Below the pieces are notes generated by a model. It was given only the letters and a program-made list of their open reading frames with translations. It did no database searches and was not told where the DNA came from. A stretch of 64,000 bases of DNA. Source: CAWJAP01 sp963834365. Its GTDB lineage: Bacteria; Acidobacteriota; Vicinamibacteria; Vicinamibacterales; Vicinamibacteraceae. Both the position numbers and the translations under genes were made by a program. The stretch lies in NCBI GenBank assembly GCA_963834365.1, contig CAWIBS010000043.1:62001-126000 (forward strand), read 5' to 3'. Shown one piece after another: positions 1 to 8,637 of the stretch (its first letter is position 1; each line of letters begins with the position of its first letter).

Positions 1-732
1 ATCGCGGACATGAGCCTGAAGACGCAGGCCAAAGTGCTGCGCGTGCTGCAGGAGCAGGTCGTTGATCCGGTGGGGGGCACCTCCAGCGTGCAGGTGGACG
101 TGCGCGTGCTCGCCGCCACCAACAAGGACCTGCTCGCCGAGATTCGCGCCGGACGATTCCGCGAGGACCTGTATTTCCGCCTCAGCGTCATCCCGGTGTT
201 CGTGCCGCCCCTGCGCGAACGCGACGAGGACGTGCCGCGCCTGGCGGAGCATTTCATGGCCGAGATCGCGCGCGAGTACGGCCGCCGGCCGAAGACCTTC
301 GATGGGGGGGCGGTCGCCGCGCTGCGCCGCTACGCATGGCCCGGCAACGTGCGCGAGCTGCGGAATCTCATCGAGCGCCTGCTGATCATGGTGTCGGGCG
401 ATGTCATTGGCGCGCAGCACCTGTCGTTTCCCGACGGTGACAGCCCGACCGCGTCGGATCTGTACGCCTCGGACGGCGAGGTCCTGCCGCTGCACGACGC
501 GCGTGAGCGGTTCGAGCGCGACTACATCCTGCGGACGCTCGCGGCGCAGCACGGCAACATCTCGCGCACGGCCGACGTCCTCGGCGTCGAGCGGAGCAAT
601 CTCTACCGGAAGATGCGTGCCTTCGGCATTGCGCCCTCGCGACGCGGGAGCGATGCGAGCCCCGCCGAGCCCGCCGAGAGCTCCGACGGCGCGCTCGGCC
701 GCGACGACCCCGGGCCTGCTTCCAGGCCATAG
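1..732 (+). CDS. Sigma-54-dependent response regulator, C-terminal part (NtrC/NtrX type)
   Basis: The reading frame is open from the first base, so the 5' end lies outside the window. What remains is the second half of an AAA+ sigma-54 activator domain followed by a Fis-type DNA-binding domain. Visible family motifs are LKTQAKVLRVLQEQ, VRVLAATNKDL, the FREDLYFRLSV stretch with its arginine finger region, PLRERDEDVP and WPGNVRELRN. The C-terminal helix-turn-helix has ISRTADVLGVERSNLYRKM, closest in style to NtrX. A charged, low-complexity tail of about 30 residues follows the helix-turn-helix. The receiver domain and GAFTGA loop are not in the window, so the signal and the exact subfamily are unknown. 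It would activate RNA polymerase-sigma54 at enhancer-dependent promoters; a matching promoter sequence exists upstream of pilM in this window. Confidence 0.9.
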   Translation: MADMSLKTQAKVLRVLQEQVVDPVGGTSSVQVDVRVLAATNKDLLAEIRAGRFREDLYFRLSVIPVFVPPLRERDEDVPRLAEHFMAEIAREYGRRPKTFDGGAVAALRRYAWPGNVRELRNLIERLLIMVSGDVIGAQHLSFPDGDSPTASDLYASDGEVLPLHDARERFERDYILRTLAAQHGNISRTADVLGVERSNLYRKMRAFGIAPSRRGSDASPAEPAESSDGALGRDDPGPASRP

Positions 733-838
733 TCCGACCGCGGGTCCGAAGCCAACGGCGTAGGCGGTCAGCCCGGCCAACGCGGGCCCGGGCAGGCCTA
801 GAGGCCTGCGCCACATCACCAGCACACGTGAGCTTCGG

Positions 839-866
839 CGTAGTGTCCGGCTTTTTAGCCGGACCC
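839..866. repeat. REP-like palindrome, copy 1
   Basis: This is an imperfect palindrome of the form TAGTGTCCGGC-loop-GCCGGACC with the loop TTTTTA. It belongs to the family also seen at 876, 21315, 30083, 30129 and 30182. It lies in the 157-bp gap between the sigma-54 regulator and ftcD, which converge, and could act as a bidirectional terminator. The rest of the gap shows no coding signal. Confidence 0.75.
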
Positions 867-875
867 TCCGGAGAG

Positions 876-902
876 CGTAGTGTCCGGCTTCAGCCGGACC
901 CC
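876..902. repeat. REP-like palindrome, copy 2, overlapping the ftcD stop
   Basis: The core is GTGTCCGGCTTCAGCCGGAC. The TGA stop codon of ftcD (minus strand, 890-892) lies in the centre of this palindrome, so the repeat supplies the end of that gene and probably its terminator hairpin. Confidence 0.8.
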
Positions 903-1807
903 GCCAGCCCGTGTGCCGCCAGCCGGTCCTCGAGCACCTGGTGCCCGTGGCACTCTCCGAGCCAGGGCACCTGTCCCGCGACCTCGTCGAGCGCGTCGCG
1001 GGGGACCAGGCCGATGATCTCGCTCTCCTCGATCGAGGTCCCGCGAGCGCGGGCCGCGGCATCGACGGCGGCGAACACCCGCGACATCGAGGTCGTGCGG
1101 TAGTCGGTGAGATTCATCGACACCTGAACCAGCCCGCGCGTGACGAGAGGGACACCCATCGCCTTGACGTGAGGCAGGCCGCCGTTGCTCGCCCGGATGA
1201 GGCGTGCGATCTCGCGCGCCACGGCTACCTCGTCACTCGCAAGATTCAGATTCCAGGCGACTAGCGGACCGCGGGCCCCGACGATCGTGGCCCCTGCCGT
1301 CGGGTGCGGGACCGGCGGGCCGAAGTCGGGCTGACCGCCGGCGCTGGCCATGCGCGCCGCCAGCTGCTCGAACCCGCCGCGACGGACGAGCTCGAGCCGC
1401 TGCCGGTCGGGCTGCCGCGCCGCGGCTTCGTAGAGGAACGTCGGGAGCTGCAATTCGCGCCCGAGCTGTTCGGCCACCGCTCGAGCCAGCGTGATGGCGC
1501 GCGGCGCCGGCGTGTCGCCAAGCGCCACGAACGGCACGACATCGACTGCGCCGACGCGCGGGTGCACCCCGGCATGCCGCCGGAGATCGATGCGCGCCAC
1601 GGCCTCGGCCGCCAGCCGCATGATGGCGCGGGCGACGCCGTCCGAGGTTCCGGCGATCGTGAAGACCGCGCGGTGGTGCGACCAGTCTGCCGTGCGATCG
1701 AGCAGCACGACGTCGGGCCCGGCGCTCGCCACCTCGTCCGCCAGCCGATCCAGAACGTCCGCGCGACGCCCTTCGCTGACGTTCGGGATCGATTCGATGA
1801 GGTCCAT
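890..1807 (-). CDS. ftcD: Glutamate formimidoyltransferase
   Basis: The enzyme transfers the formimino group of N-formimino-L-glutamate to tetrahydrofolate, the last step of one histidine degradation route. The 305-residue product matches the stand-alone formiminotransferase domain and lacks the cyclodeaminase domain of the animal enzyme. Family features are the N-terminal ECVPNVSEGR-like stretch (here ESIPNVSEGRR), DRTADWSHHRAVFT, the HAGVHPRVGAVDVVPF motif and VAWNLNL. The ATG is 12 bp before a divergent gene region. No other histidine-degradation gene is in the window. The last codons and the stop fall inside a dispersed palindrome. Confidence 0.93.
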   Translation of the reverse strand: MDLIESIPNVSEGRRADVLDRLADEVASAGPDVVLLDRTADWSHHRAVFTIAGTSDGVARAIMRLAAEAVARIDLRRHAGVHPRVGAVDVVPFVALGDTPAPRAITLARAVAEQLGRELQLPTFLYEAAARQPDRQRLELVRRGGFEQLAARMASAGGQPDFGPPVPHPTAGATIVGARGPLVAWNLNLASDEVAVAREIARLIRASNGGLPHVKAMGVPLVTRGLVQVSMNLTDYRTTSMSRVFAAVDAAARARGTSIEESEIIGLVPRDALDEVAGQVPWLGECHGHQVLEDRLAAHGLAGSG

Positions 1808-1875
1808 CTCGCCCTATCTTGGCACCGCTGACGCCGCCGCTTCACCCTCGCCGGCCCCGCTCACGCTTGCGCGCC

Positions 1876-2706
1876 ATGACCGACCTCTCCGATAATCCAC
1901 CCGGACCGCGCATGTCCGCTGCCGACGAGCCCCGCCACCCCCACACCCCGACGCCGCGCGAGCGCAGTCCGCTCGTCGATCGCCTCCTGATGTCCGGGCT
2001 CGACGAATACTTTGCGGGGCGGTACGAACGCGCCATCCAGGTGTGGTCACGGGTGTTCTTCATCGACCGCGGCCACGCGCGGGCCCGCGCCTATATCGAT
2101 CGAGCGCGCACGGCGATGGCGGAGTCCCAGCGCGAAGCCGAGGCCTGCGGTGGGGCGCCCGACGCGGAGCTCGAAGTTCGCAGCCTCATCGGGACGATCG
2201 GTCCGGAGCCCGCGCGGTCATCCGCGCCCGACTCGCGTCCCCCGATTCACGGTGCTCTCGCCGCCATGCCGCGACGTGCGGAGGCCATGACGCGGCCGCC
2301 GACGCCACCCGTGGTCCCGGTCCGCCGAGGCGCCAAACGAGGGCGAGTGGCGCACGCGCTGCTGGTGCTCGCCGCCGGAGTGCTGCTGTTCGGAGCGGGA
2401 TACACCGTCGCGGCGCGGGATCGACTGGCCCGATGGTGGCAGGCGTCTGGCGATGGTCCACGCTCGTCGCTCACCGGAACCCTCGGCGTGGGCTCGAGCG
2501 AGGACGTTCTGGGACGGGTCCGGCAGTTGCTCGATCGCGGTCTGTTCGACGAGGCGCTCAAGACGCTTTCCACCATCGCCGCCGACGATCCACGCTGGCC
2601 CGAGGCGAATGTTCTGCGGGAAAAGGTACGGCAGGCCGTTGCGACGGGCGCGGTGCCTGCGGCGCCGCGGCCCGTCCTGGGACGCTCCGGATTCGAATCG
2701 CGATGA
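1876..2706 (+). CDS. Membrane protein with TPR-like segment, function unknown
   Basis: I do not recognise a named family. The 276-residue product has a proline-rich N-terminus, then a helical segment (residues about 35-85, DEYFAGRYERAIQVWSRV) typical of a tetratricopeptide repeat, a charged linker, one transmembrane helix (AHALLVLAAGVLLFGAGYTV, about residue 155-175) and a second TPR-like segment near the C-terminus (LLDRGLFDEALKTLSTIAAD). I chose the ATG at 1876 because the longer frame begins with unlikely proline/arginine codons overlapping the ftcD start region. The stop overlaps the next gene's ATG (ATGA), so the two are probably translationally coupled and act together in the envelope. 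Confidence 0.7.
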   Translation: MTDLSDNPPGPRMSAADEPRHPHTPTPRERSPLVDRLLMSGLDEYFAGRYERAIQVWSRVFFIDRGHARARAYIDRARTAMAESQREAEACGGAPDAELEVRSLIGTIGPEPARSSAPDSRPPIHGALAAMPRRAEAMTRPPTPPVVPVRRGAKRGRVAHALLVLAAGVLLFGAGYTVAARDRLARWWQASGDGPRSSLTGTLGVGSSEDVLGRVRQLLDRGLFDEALKTLSTIAADDPRWPEANVLREKVRQAVATGAVPAAPRPVLGRSGFESR

Positions 2707-3716
2707 GATGTCCGAAGTGCCAGTATCTCGGGTTCGACGGACACACGCGGTGCCGTAACTGCGGCTACGACCTGTCGCTCTCGTCCACCGCTGACGTCGC
2801 GCCGCCCGGCCCCCCCGCTCCGGGTCCGCCGGCTCCAGTCACGCCGGTTCCCGATCTGCCGCTTCGCAGCGAACCCTCGGCGCGCGAACAGGCTCGCGCG
2901 GCCATCAGGCAGCGCGCCTCCGGGGCGGCCGCCGCGCCGGTGCGCGAAGCCTTCGACCTGCCACTCTTCGCGGCGCCCGGTGCCGAGGATGTGCCCGTCG
3001 CGCCTCCGCCGCCGGCCGCGCGGCCGCCGCTGGCCGTTCGACGACCCGTCGGCGACACGCCACGGCCGTGGGCGGCCGAGCCCACCACCAACCCGGCAGA
3101 CGAGCCGAGACTCGAGCTCGACCTGTCCCCGCCAGAAGCCGAAGCGCTCCCTCCTGAGCTCGATGTCGTACCCGAACCCCTGCCGGTCGAGCTCGACGTC
3201 CCGGAGATCCGTGCGCCCGAGCGAGAGGCGATCGAACCCGAACGCCCGATATCCGGGCTCCCGGAGCCTTCCGTGCCGTCGGACGACGCCGTCCGCGAGC
3301 CCGATGGCATCATCGGGTTACGAGTGATGGCGGGTCTCGTGGACGGGCTCGTCCTGGCGGCGATTGCCGCGCTGGTCATCGTCAGCACCCTGCGCGTAGT
3401 CGGCCTGCCCATGACCGCGGTGAATCGCCTGCCCATCGGACCATTGGCCGTCTTTCTGACGTTGCTCGGCGTCGGGTACCTGGCGATGTGCACCGGGCTG
3501 TCGGGACAGACGGCGGGGAAAGCGCTGTGCGGGCTGCAGGTCGTGGAAGTTGGCGGAAGGCCCGTCACCTTCGGTGCCGCCATCGTGCGCGCCGTGCTGC
3601 AGCTGCTCACCGTGCCGCTGCTTGGACTGGGATTCCTTCCCGCTGCACTCTCCACGGATCGCCGCGCGCTCTACGATCGGCTCACGAACACCGAGGTGAT
3701 CCGGACGCGGAGGTAG
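2703..3716 (+). CDS. Zinc-ribbon and RDD-domain membrane protein
   Basis: The N-terminus has a four-cysteine zinc ribbon (CPKC...CRNC, residues about 3-22). A long proline/glutamate-rich linker follows, then a C-terminal RDD-type membrane domain beginning near IIGLRVMAGLVDGLVLAAIA, with SGQTAGKALCGLQVVEV and YDRLTNTEVIRT. RDD proteins are three-to-four-helix membrane proteins of mostly unknown, possibly transport-related function. The 337-residue product begins at an ATG overlapping the upstream stop. The combination of a cytoplasmic zinc ribbon with RDD is common in Acidobacteria and Deltaproteobacteria, but its role is not established. Confidence 0.8.
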   Translation: MRCPKCQYLGFDGHTRCRNCGYDLSLSSTADVAPPGPPAPGPPAPVTPVPDLPLRSEPSAREQARAAIRQRASGAAAAPVREAFDLPLFAAPGAEDVPVAPPPPAARPPLAVRRPVGDTPRPWAAEPTTNPADEPRLELDLSPPEAEALPPELDVVPEPLPVELDVPEIRAPEREAIEPERPISGLPEPSVPSDDAVREPDGIIGLRVMAGLVDGLVLAAIAALVIVSTLRVVGLPMTAVNRLPIGPLAVFLTLLGVGYLAMCTGLSGQTAGKALCGLQVVEVGGRPVTFGAAIVRAVLQLLTVPLLGLGFLPAALSTDRRALYDRLTNTEVIRTRR

Positions 3717-3826
3717 ACGCGCGGACGCGTTTGCCGGGACTGCGCCGGTCGACCACGTGGGCGGTGCCGCACCCGGCGCAGCGTGCGCCGGGCCTCGGGC
3801 GCGCTGACGTTCCGACCAGAGACCTC

Positions 3827-4294
3827 ATGCCGCGTCTAGCCCTGGCCATCGCCACTGCGTGCGGGATCGGTCTCATCCCGTTCGCGCCCGGCACGTTCGG
3901 GTCCGTGCCGGGCCTGCTGATCGGCGTCCTGGCCCGCCGCCTCGGTGGTGGCGGCGGCGAGCTCGCGGCGATCGCCGCGCTGACACTCGCAGGCATCTGG
4001 GCCTCGGGCGTCGCCGAACGCCACTACGGGCGAAACGATCCGGGCATGGTCGTCATCGACGAAGTCGCGGGCATGATGGTGACGATCGCATTGCTCCCGC
4101 TCAGCCCGATCGGGCTCGTGGTCGCGTTTCTCGTGTTCCGCGCCTGCGACATCGTGAAGCCGTACCCGGCGGACCGCTTCGAGCGCCTGCCGGGGGGCCT
4201 GGGCGTGATGGGCGATGACCTGATGGCTGGCCTCTGGGCGCACGTCATCGTGCGGACGCTGGCGTGGCTGCTCCCGCACTGGATGCTGACATGA
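3827..4294 (+). CDS. pgpA: Phosphatidylglycerophosphatase A
   Basis: The enzyme dephosphorylates phosphatidylglycerol phosphate to phosphatidylglycerol at the inner membrane. The 155-residue product has the PgpA signature PFAPGTFGSVPG near the N-terminus, the acidic motif VIDEVAGMMV and DIVKPYPADRFERLPGG, and four hydrophobic helices. The ATG at 3827 gives the family-typical length; the frame is open further upstream without sense. It overlaps cinA by ATGA. It sits with plsY and gpsA, so three phospholipid-synthesis genes are grouped here. Confidence 0.93.
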   Translation: MPRLALAIATACGIGLIPFAPGTFGSVPGLLIGVLARRLGGGGGELAAIAALTLAGIWASGVAERHYGRNDPGMVVIDEVAGMMVTIALLPLSPIGLVVAFLVFRACDIVKPYPADRFERLPGGLGVMGDDLMAGLWAHVIVRTLAWLLPHWMLT

Positions 4295-5595
4295 CGATCG
4301 CGCGTCCTCCGCTGCTCATCGCCGAGATCATCGCGGTCGGCAGCGAGCTGCTGGTACCGCCGCGCCTCGACACCAATTCGCTCGCGATCACCACGCAGCT
4401 CAGCGAGATCGGCATCGCCGTGCATGCGAAGGCCATCGTCGGCGATCGCGTGGCCGATGTGTCGCGGCTGATCGCGGCTGCTCTGAGCCGGTGCGACCTC
4501 CTCGTCATCACTGGCGGGCTGGGACCGACCGATGACGATGTGACGCGGGAGGCGGCGGCGAAGGTGCTCGGCCTGACGCTGATCGAGGACGCCGCCATCG
4601 TCGAGAACCTCCGTGTGCGCTTCGCGAATCGCGGCTACAGCACGATGCCGGAGATCAACCGCCGGCAGGCAATGGTGCCGATCGGGGCCACGGTCATCGA
4701 CAATCCCAACGGCAGCGCGCCGGGCTTGTGGATCGAGCGCGGCGACCAGGTGGTCATCCTGCTGCCGGGCCCGCCGCGCGAGCTCGAGCCGATGCTGCGG
4801 TCGCTGGTGGCCGGACCGCTGGCACTGCGGGCGGCGCCCTCGCGCGTCTTCACCCGCGCCGTGTTCATCACCGGCCTGACCGAGTCGCACGCCGAGGAGA
4901 TGCTGCAGCCTCTGTATCGTGCGTGGCTGGCGGCGGAGGTCCCTGTCGACGCGACCATTCTCGCGACCGCCGGACAGCTCGAGCTCCACCTCTCTGCGCG
5001 CGCCGACGAACACCAGGCGCAGGCAGCGCTCGCCAGCTCGGTCGCCGACGTGCGGCGGGTCGTTGGTCCGTACATCATCAGCGACGACGGCCGCCCGCTC
5101 GAAGAAGTCGTCGGCGGGTTGCTTGCGGCCCGCGGATGGCGCATCGCGCTGGCCGAGTCCTGCACCGGAGGGCTCGCGACGTCGCGCCTGACCGACGTGG
5201 CCGGCAGCTCTGCGTGGGTGGAGCGGTCGGTCGTCGCGTACAGCAATGAGGCCAAGACTTCACTGCTGGGGGTGTCCGAGGCCCTGCTGGCCGAGCATGG
5301 GGCGGTCAGCGAACCCGTGGCCATCGCGATGGCCGAGGGCGTGCGCCGCCTCGCGGGCGTGGATGTCGGGGTCGGGATCACAGGCATTGCGGGGCCGACG
5401 GGCGGATCGGAGGCCAAGCCCGTCGGTACAGTTTCGATGGCGGTGGTAGCTGGCGTGACCCGCGCGCGGACGGTGCGCTATCCCGGCGGCCGGACGCAGG
5501 TGAAGTTTCATGCGTCGCAGGGCGCGCTCGATCTCCTCCGTCGCGTGCTGATGTCCGAGGCTGGCGCGGCGACGTCGCCTGGCGCGGCGACGTGA
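4291..5595 (+). CDS. cinA: CinA family protein (nicotinamide-nucleotide amidohydrolase / ADP-ribose pyrophosphatase)
   Basis: The 434-residue two-domain CinA has an N-terminal molybdopterin-binding-like (COG1058) domain with ITGGLGPTDDDVTREA and LPGPPRELEPML, and a C-terminal nicotinamide mononucleotide deamidase domain with LAESCTGGLATSRLTDVAG and ITGIAGPTGG. Members recycle NMN and are often induced with competence. It starts at an ATG overlapping the pgpA stop and is followed after 1 bp by plsY, so it sits inside a tightly coupled operon. The extreme C-terminus carries a short direct repeat (GAATSPGAAT). Confidence 0.93.
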   Translation: MTIARPPLLIAEIIAVGSELLVPPRLDTNSLAITTQLSEIGIAVHAKAIVGDRVADVSRLIAAALSRCDLLVITGGLGPTDDDVTREAAAKVLGLTLIEDAAIVENLRVRFANRGYSTMPEINRRQAMVPIGATVIDNPNGSAPGLWIERGDQVVILLPGPPRELEPMLRSLVAGPLALRAAPSRVFTRAVFITGLTESHAEEMLQPLYRAWLAAEVPVDATILATAGQLELHLSARADEHQAQAALASSVADVRRVVGPYIISDDGRPLEEVVGGLLAARGWRIALAESCTGGLATSRLTDVAGSSAWVERSVVAYSNEAKTSLLGVSEALLAEHGAVSEPVAIAMAEGVRRLAGVDVGVGITGIAGPTGGSEAKPVGTVSMAVVAGVTRARTVRYPGGRTQVKFHASQGALDLLRRVLMSEAGAATSPGAAT

Positions 5596-5596
5596 G

Positions 5597-6229
5597 ATGG
5601 CGGGTCAGGTCGCAATCCTGCTCGGCGCGTACCTCATCGGGGCCACGCCCTTCGCCTACCTGCTGGCGCGGCATGTCGGACAGGTGGACGTCCGCCGCAC
5701 CGGGAGCGGCAACGTAGGCGCGGCCAACGTCTGGCGATCGGCGGGCCCTCTGCTGGGCACGCTCGTCGGCTTGCTCGACGCGGTCAAGGGGGCGGCGGCA
5801 GTGATCCTGGCGCAGCGGGCTGGAGCGGAGGAGGCGATGGCTGCGGCCGCAGGCGTCTGCGCCGTCGTGGGCCACATTGCGCCGGTGTGGCTGGGGTTTC
5901 ACGGCGGGAAGGGCGTGGCCACGGCCGCTGGAGTGCTTGCGATCCTCGCGCCACGCCCGCTCCTGGCCGCGCTGATTGTGTTCGCCGCTACGCTGTGGCG
6001 CGGCCGCTACGTGTCGCTCGCCTCCATGGCCGCGAGCGTGACGAGCGTCGTCGCGGCGATCATGCTGCGGGAAGCGCCCGCGGTGGTGCTGGCCTCGGCG
6101 CTGCTGTGCGGGCTGATCGTGTTCCGGCATCGTGACAACCTCGCGCGGCTTCGCGCCGGGACCGAATTGAAGGGCGCATTCCACAAGGCGCGCGGCACTC
6201 GGGAGGAACGCGTGCGAGGCGGCAGGTGA
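5597..6229 (+). CDS. plsY: Glycerol-3-phosphate acyltransferase PlsY
   Basis: This integral membrane enzyme moves the acyl group from acyl-phosphate to glycerol-3-phosphate, the first committed step of phospholipid synthesis. The three PlsY motifs are visible: RRTGSGNVGAANVWR, HIAPVWLGFHGGKGVATAAG and IVFRHRDNLARLRAGTE. Length is 210 residues with about five to six membrane segments. It lies 1 bp after cinA and 4 bp before gpsA, whose product makes its glycerol-3-phosphate substrate. Confidence 0.95.
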   Translation: MAGQVAILLGAYLIGATPFAYLLARHVGQVDVRRTGSGNVGAANVWRSAGPLLGTLVGLLDAVKGAAAVILAQRAGAEEAMAAAAGVCAVVGHIAPVWLGFHGGKGVATAAGVLAILAPRPLLAALIVFAATLWRGRYVSLASMAASVTSVVAAIMLREAPAVVLASALLCGLIVFRHRDNLARLRAGTELKGAFHKARGTREERVRGGR

Positions 6230-6233
6230 GCGG

Positions 6234-7229
6234 GTGCAGACCATAGCCATCCTGGGGGCTGGGAGTTGGGGCACCGCCCTCGCCGTGCACCTCGCGCGCA
6301 CCGGTCACGACGTCAGACTCTGGGGCCGCGACGCGACGCTCATGGGGCGGCTGGCCACCGATCGAGAGAACCCGTTCTACTTGCCCGGAATCGCCCTCGA
6401 CGCGGCGATACGCCCGACCGCGTCGCTCGGCGGCGCACTCGATGGCGCATCGCTCGTCGTCGTGGCGATTCCGTCGCACGGGCTGCGTCCGGTACTGCAC
6501 CAGGCTCTCGGACACATCGCTTTCGCGGTGCCAATCGTCAGCACGGTCAAGGGCATCGAGCATGGAACGTGGTTCCGGATGTCCGAGGTCATCGCCGATG
6601 AGTCCGGGCCCGGGCGTCCCGTGGTCGTTCTGTCCGGCCCTACCTTTGCGATCGAAGTGGCCCACGGCCTGCCGGCCGCGGTCACCCTTGCATCGTCGGA
6701 CGGCAAGGCCGTCGGCCTGGTCCAGGAGGAGTTCCGCAGTCCGGCGATCCGGTTGTATGCGACCGACGATGTCGTCGGCGTGGAGGTGGGGGGCGCGCTC
6801 AAGAACGTCATTGCGATAGCGGCGGGGGTGGTCGAGAGTCTCGGCCTCGGGGCGAATGCAACGGCGGCACTCGTCACCCGCGGGCTGGCCGAGATTTCGC
6901 GGCTCGCCATCGCCATGGGCGGCCGCCGTGAGACGCTGGCGGGGCTGAGCGGGCTGGGCGATCTCGTGCTGACGTGTACGGGTCGCCTGAGCCGGAATCG
7001 GCAACTGGGCGTCGCGCTCGGCGCCGGCCGGCCACTCGAGGACATCGTCGGCAGCACGCGGATGGTCGCCGAAGGCGTGCGAACGGCGCGCGCCGCGCTT
7101 GCCCTCGGCGAGCAGCATGGTGTCGAGTTGCCGATCATCCGGCAGATGCACCAGGTCATCGAAGGCCAGCGGAGCCCGCGGGCGGCGCTCGCCGAGCTGA
7201 TGCTGCGGCCGCAACGGACCGAGGGCTGA
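6234..7229 (+). CDS. gpsA: Glycerol-3-phosphate dehydrogenase [NAD(P)+]
   Basis: The enzyme reduces dihydroxyacetone phosphate to sn-glycerol-3-phosphate for lipid synthesis. The 331-residue protein starts at GTG and shows the N-terminal Rossmann motif AILGAGSWGTALAVHLA, STVKGIEHGT, VVLSGPTFAIEVAHGLPAA, the catalytic-lysine region VEVGGALKNVIAIAAG, and LAGLSGLGDLVLTCTG with the SRNR motif. It is coupled to plsY directly upstream. Confidence 0.96.
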   Translation: MQTIAILGAGSWGTALAVHLARTGHDVRLWGRDATLMGRLATDRENPFYLPGIALDAAIRPTASLGGALDGASLVVVAIPSHGLRPVLHQALGHIAFAVPIVSTVKGIEHGTWFRMSEVIADESGPGRPVVVLSGPTFAIEVAHGLPAAVTLASSDGKAVGLVQEEFRSPAIRLYATDDVVGVEVGGALKNVIAIAAGVVESLGLGANATAALVTRGLAEISRLAIAMGGRRETLAGLSGLGDLVLTCTGRLSRNRQLGVALGAGRPLEDIVGSTRMVAEGVRTARAALALGEQHGVELPIIRQMHQVIEGQRSPRAALAELMLRPQRTEG

Positions 7230-7316
7230 CGGGGACGGAGTGTTTTCCACCGGGCCGACGTGGCCGCGGTTGAAGTGGCCAACGTGAAAGGGACTCCCGT
7301 CCCTGAAGGAGCAAAC

Positions 7317-8568
7317 GTGAGGCAGACGACTTCTCGCAGGGACTTCATGCGGATCGGCGCGGCCGCGGCTGGCGTCGTTGCCGCGTCGCCGGCGTCCGCC
7401 GCGAACCGTGCGGTCACGCCCGACGCGCTGGATCAGGCATTCACGGCTCCTGTCCTCCGGCGGCAGCTGTGGACGTCGCCGGTGACGATTGCCACGATTG
7501 AGCTCCTCAAAGGGCGCGGCGACTTCCTCGTGCGCGTCCGTTCCAAGGATGGCGCCGAGGGGCTCGCCGCGGGACATCCGAGCGTGCTCGAGACGACCTG
7601 GCCGATCCTGACGAAGCGCGTCGCGCCGTTCTTCATCGGCAAGGATGCGCGTGACCTCGAATCGCTCGTGGACGGCGTGTACCTGGAGGACTCGAACTAC
7701 AAGTGGCAGGGCCTGGCATTCTGGGTGCCGGTCGCGAGCGTCGAGATCGCCATCCTCGATCTGCTCGGCAAAGTCGCCGGCAAGCCGCTGGGCGAGCTCC
7801 TCGGCACGGTGACGCGGCGCGATGTGGCCGTGTATCGTGCCAGCGGCAACCGGGGCAACTCGCCCGAGGCGGAGATGGCGTATCTGGCGCGCCTCGTCGA
7901 GGAAACCGGCGCCCGGGCGATCAAGTTCCGCCTCGGCGCACGCATGCGCTTCGACGACGACTCGACCCGCCGCGATCTGGCGCTGATCGCGCTGACGCGG
8001 AAGACGTTTGGCGACGGGATGACGATCTACGCCGACGCCAACGGATCGTACGACATCCCGACGGCGGTGCGCATCGGGCGGATCATGCACGATCACCGGC
8101 TCGCGTTCCTCGAGGAACCGGTCCCGTTCGATTTCTACGACGAGACCAGGCAGATCGCCGATGCGCTCCCCATCCCCGTCGCCGGCGGGGAGCAGGAGAG
8201 CAGCCTCCGCCGCTTCCGCTGGATGATCGAGCACAAGGGTGTCGATGTCGTGCAGCCTGATCTGCTGTACTTCGGGGGCTTCGTCCAGATCGATCCGTGT
8301 GGCGCGGATGGCAGCCTCCGCCGGCATCCCGTGCACGCCGCACATGTCCGGCGGCGGCCTTGGCTACCTGTACGTGGCGCACTTCGCGTCGTGCGTGCCC
8401 AACGCCGGGCCGTATCAGGAGTTCAAGGGCACCGACGACGCGCTGCCCGTCGCCTCGGAGACCTCACCGCTCCGGAGCGAGGGTGGTGTCCTGAAGGTGC
8501 CGGCGGGCCCGGGCCTCGGCGTGACGATCGATCCCGCGTACGTGAAGCAGGCCGTGCTCGTCGCGTGA
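7317..8568 (+). CDS. Tat-exported enolase-superfamily protein (mandelate racemase / muconate-lactonizing type), frame broken
   Basis: The N-terminus is a twin-arginine signal (SRRDFMRIGAAAAG, then an alanine-rich stretch ending ASPASA). The body has enolase-superfamily features: IKFRLGARM with a candidate catalytic lysine, YADANGSYDIPTA and FLEEPVPFDF metal-binding strands, VAGGEQES, then MSGGGLGYLYVAHFAS. The GTG at 7317 follows a strong GAAGGAG ribosome-binding site. The frame breaks near 8290; deleting one base restores a 416-residue protein ending at 8568, and the shifted half contains TRVARMAA-type residues expected there. The substrate cannot be deduced. Exported members of this group are dehydratases or racemases of sugar acids. 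Confidence 0.82.
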
Positions 8569-8625
8569 GGCCGGCGGTGGCGAAGGGGCCGGTCGGGCGC
8601 CCGCACAGCCTGCCGGCGCCCTTGA

Positions 8626-8631
8626 TATGAT
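8626..8631 (+). promoter_or_regulatory. Probable -10 box for a leaderless ftsY transcript
   Basis: TATGAT is followed by six bases (tcgacc) and then the GTG start of ftsY. A transcript begun seven bases downstream would start at or next to the GTG. No Shine-Dalgarno sequence is present. I see no convincing -35. Confidence 0.45.
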
Positions 8632-8637
8632 TCGACC

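Noticed and set aside
6060..8345. A 761-codon minus-strand open frame
   Set aside because: It lies antisense to plsY, gpsA and the enolase-superfamily gene, is rich in Arg, His, Asp and Gly without any fold or motif, and is a shadow caused by high GC.
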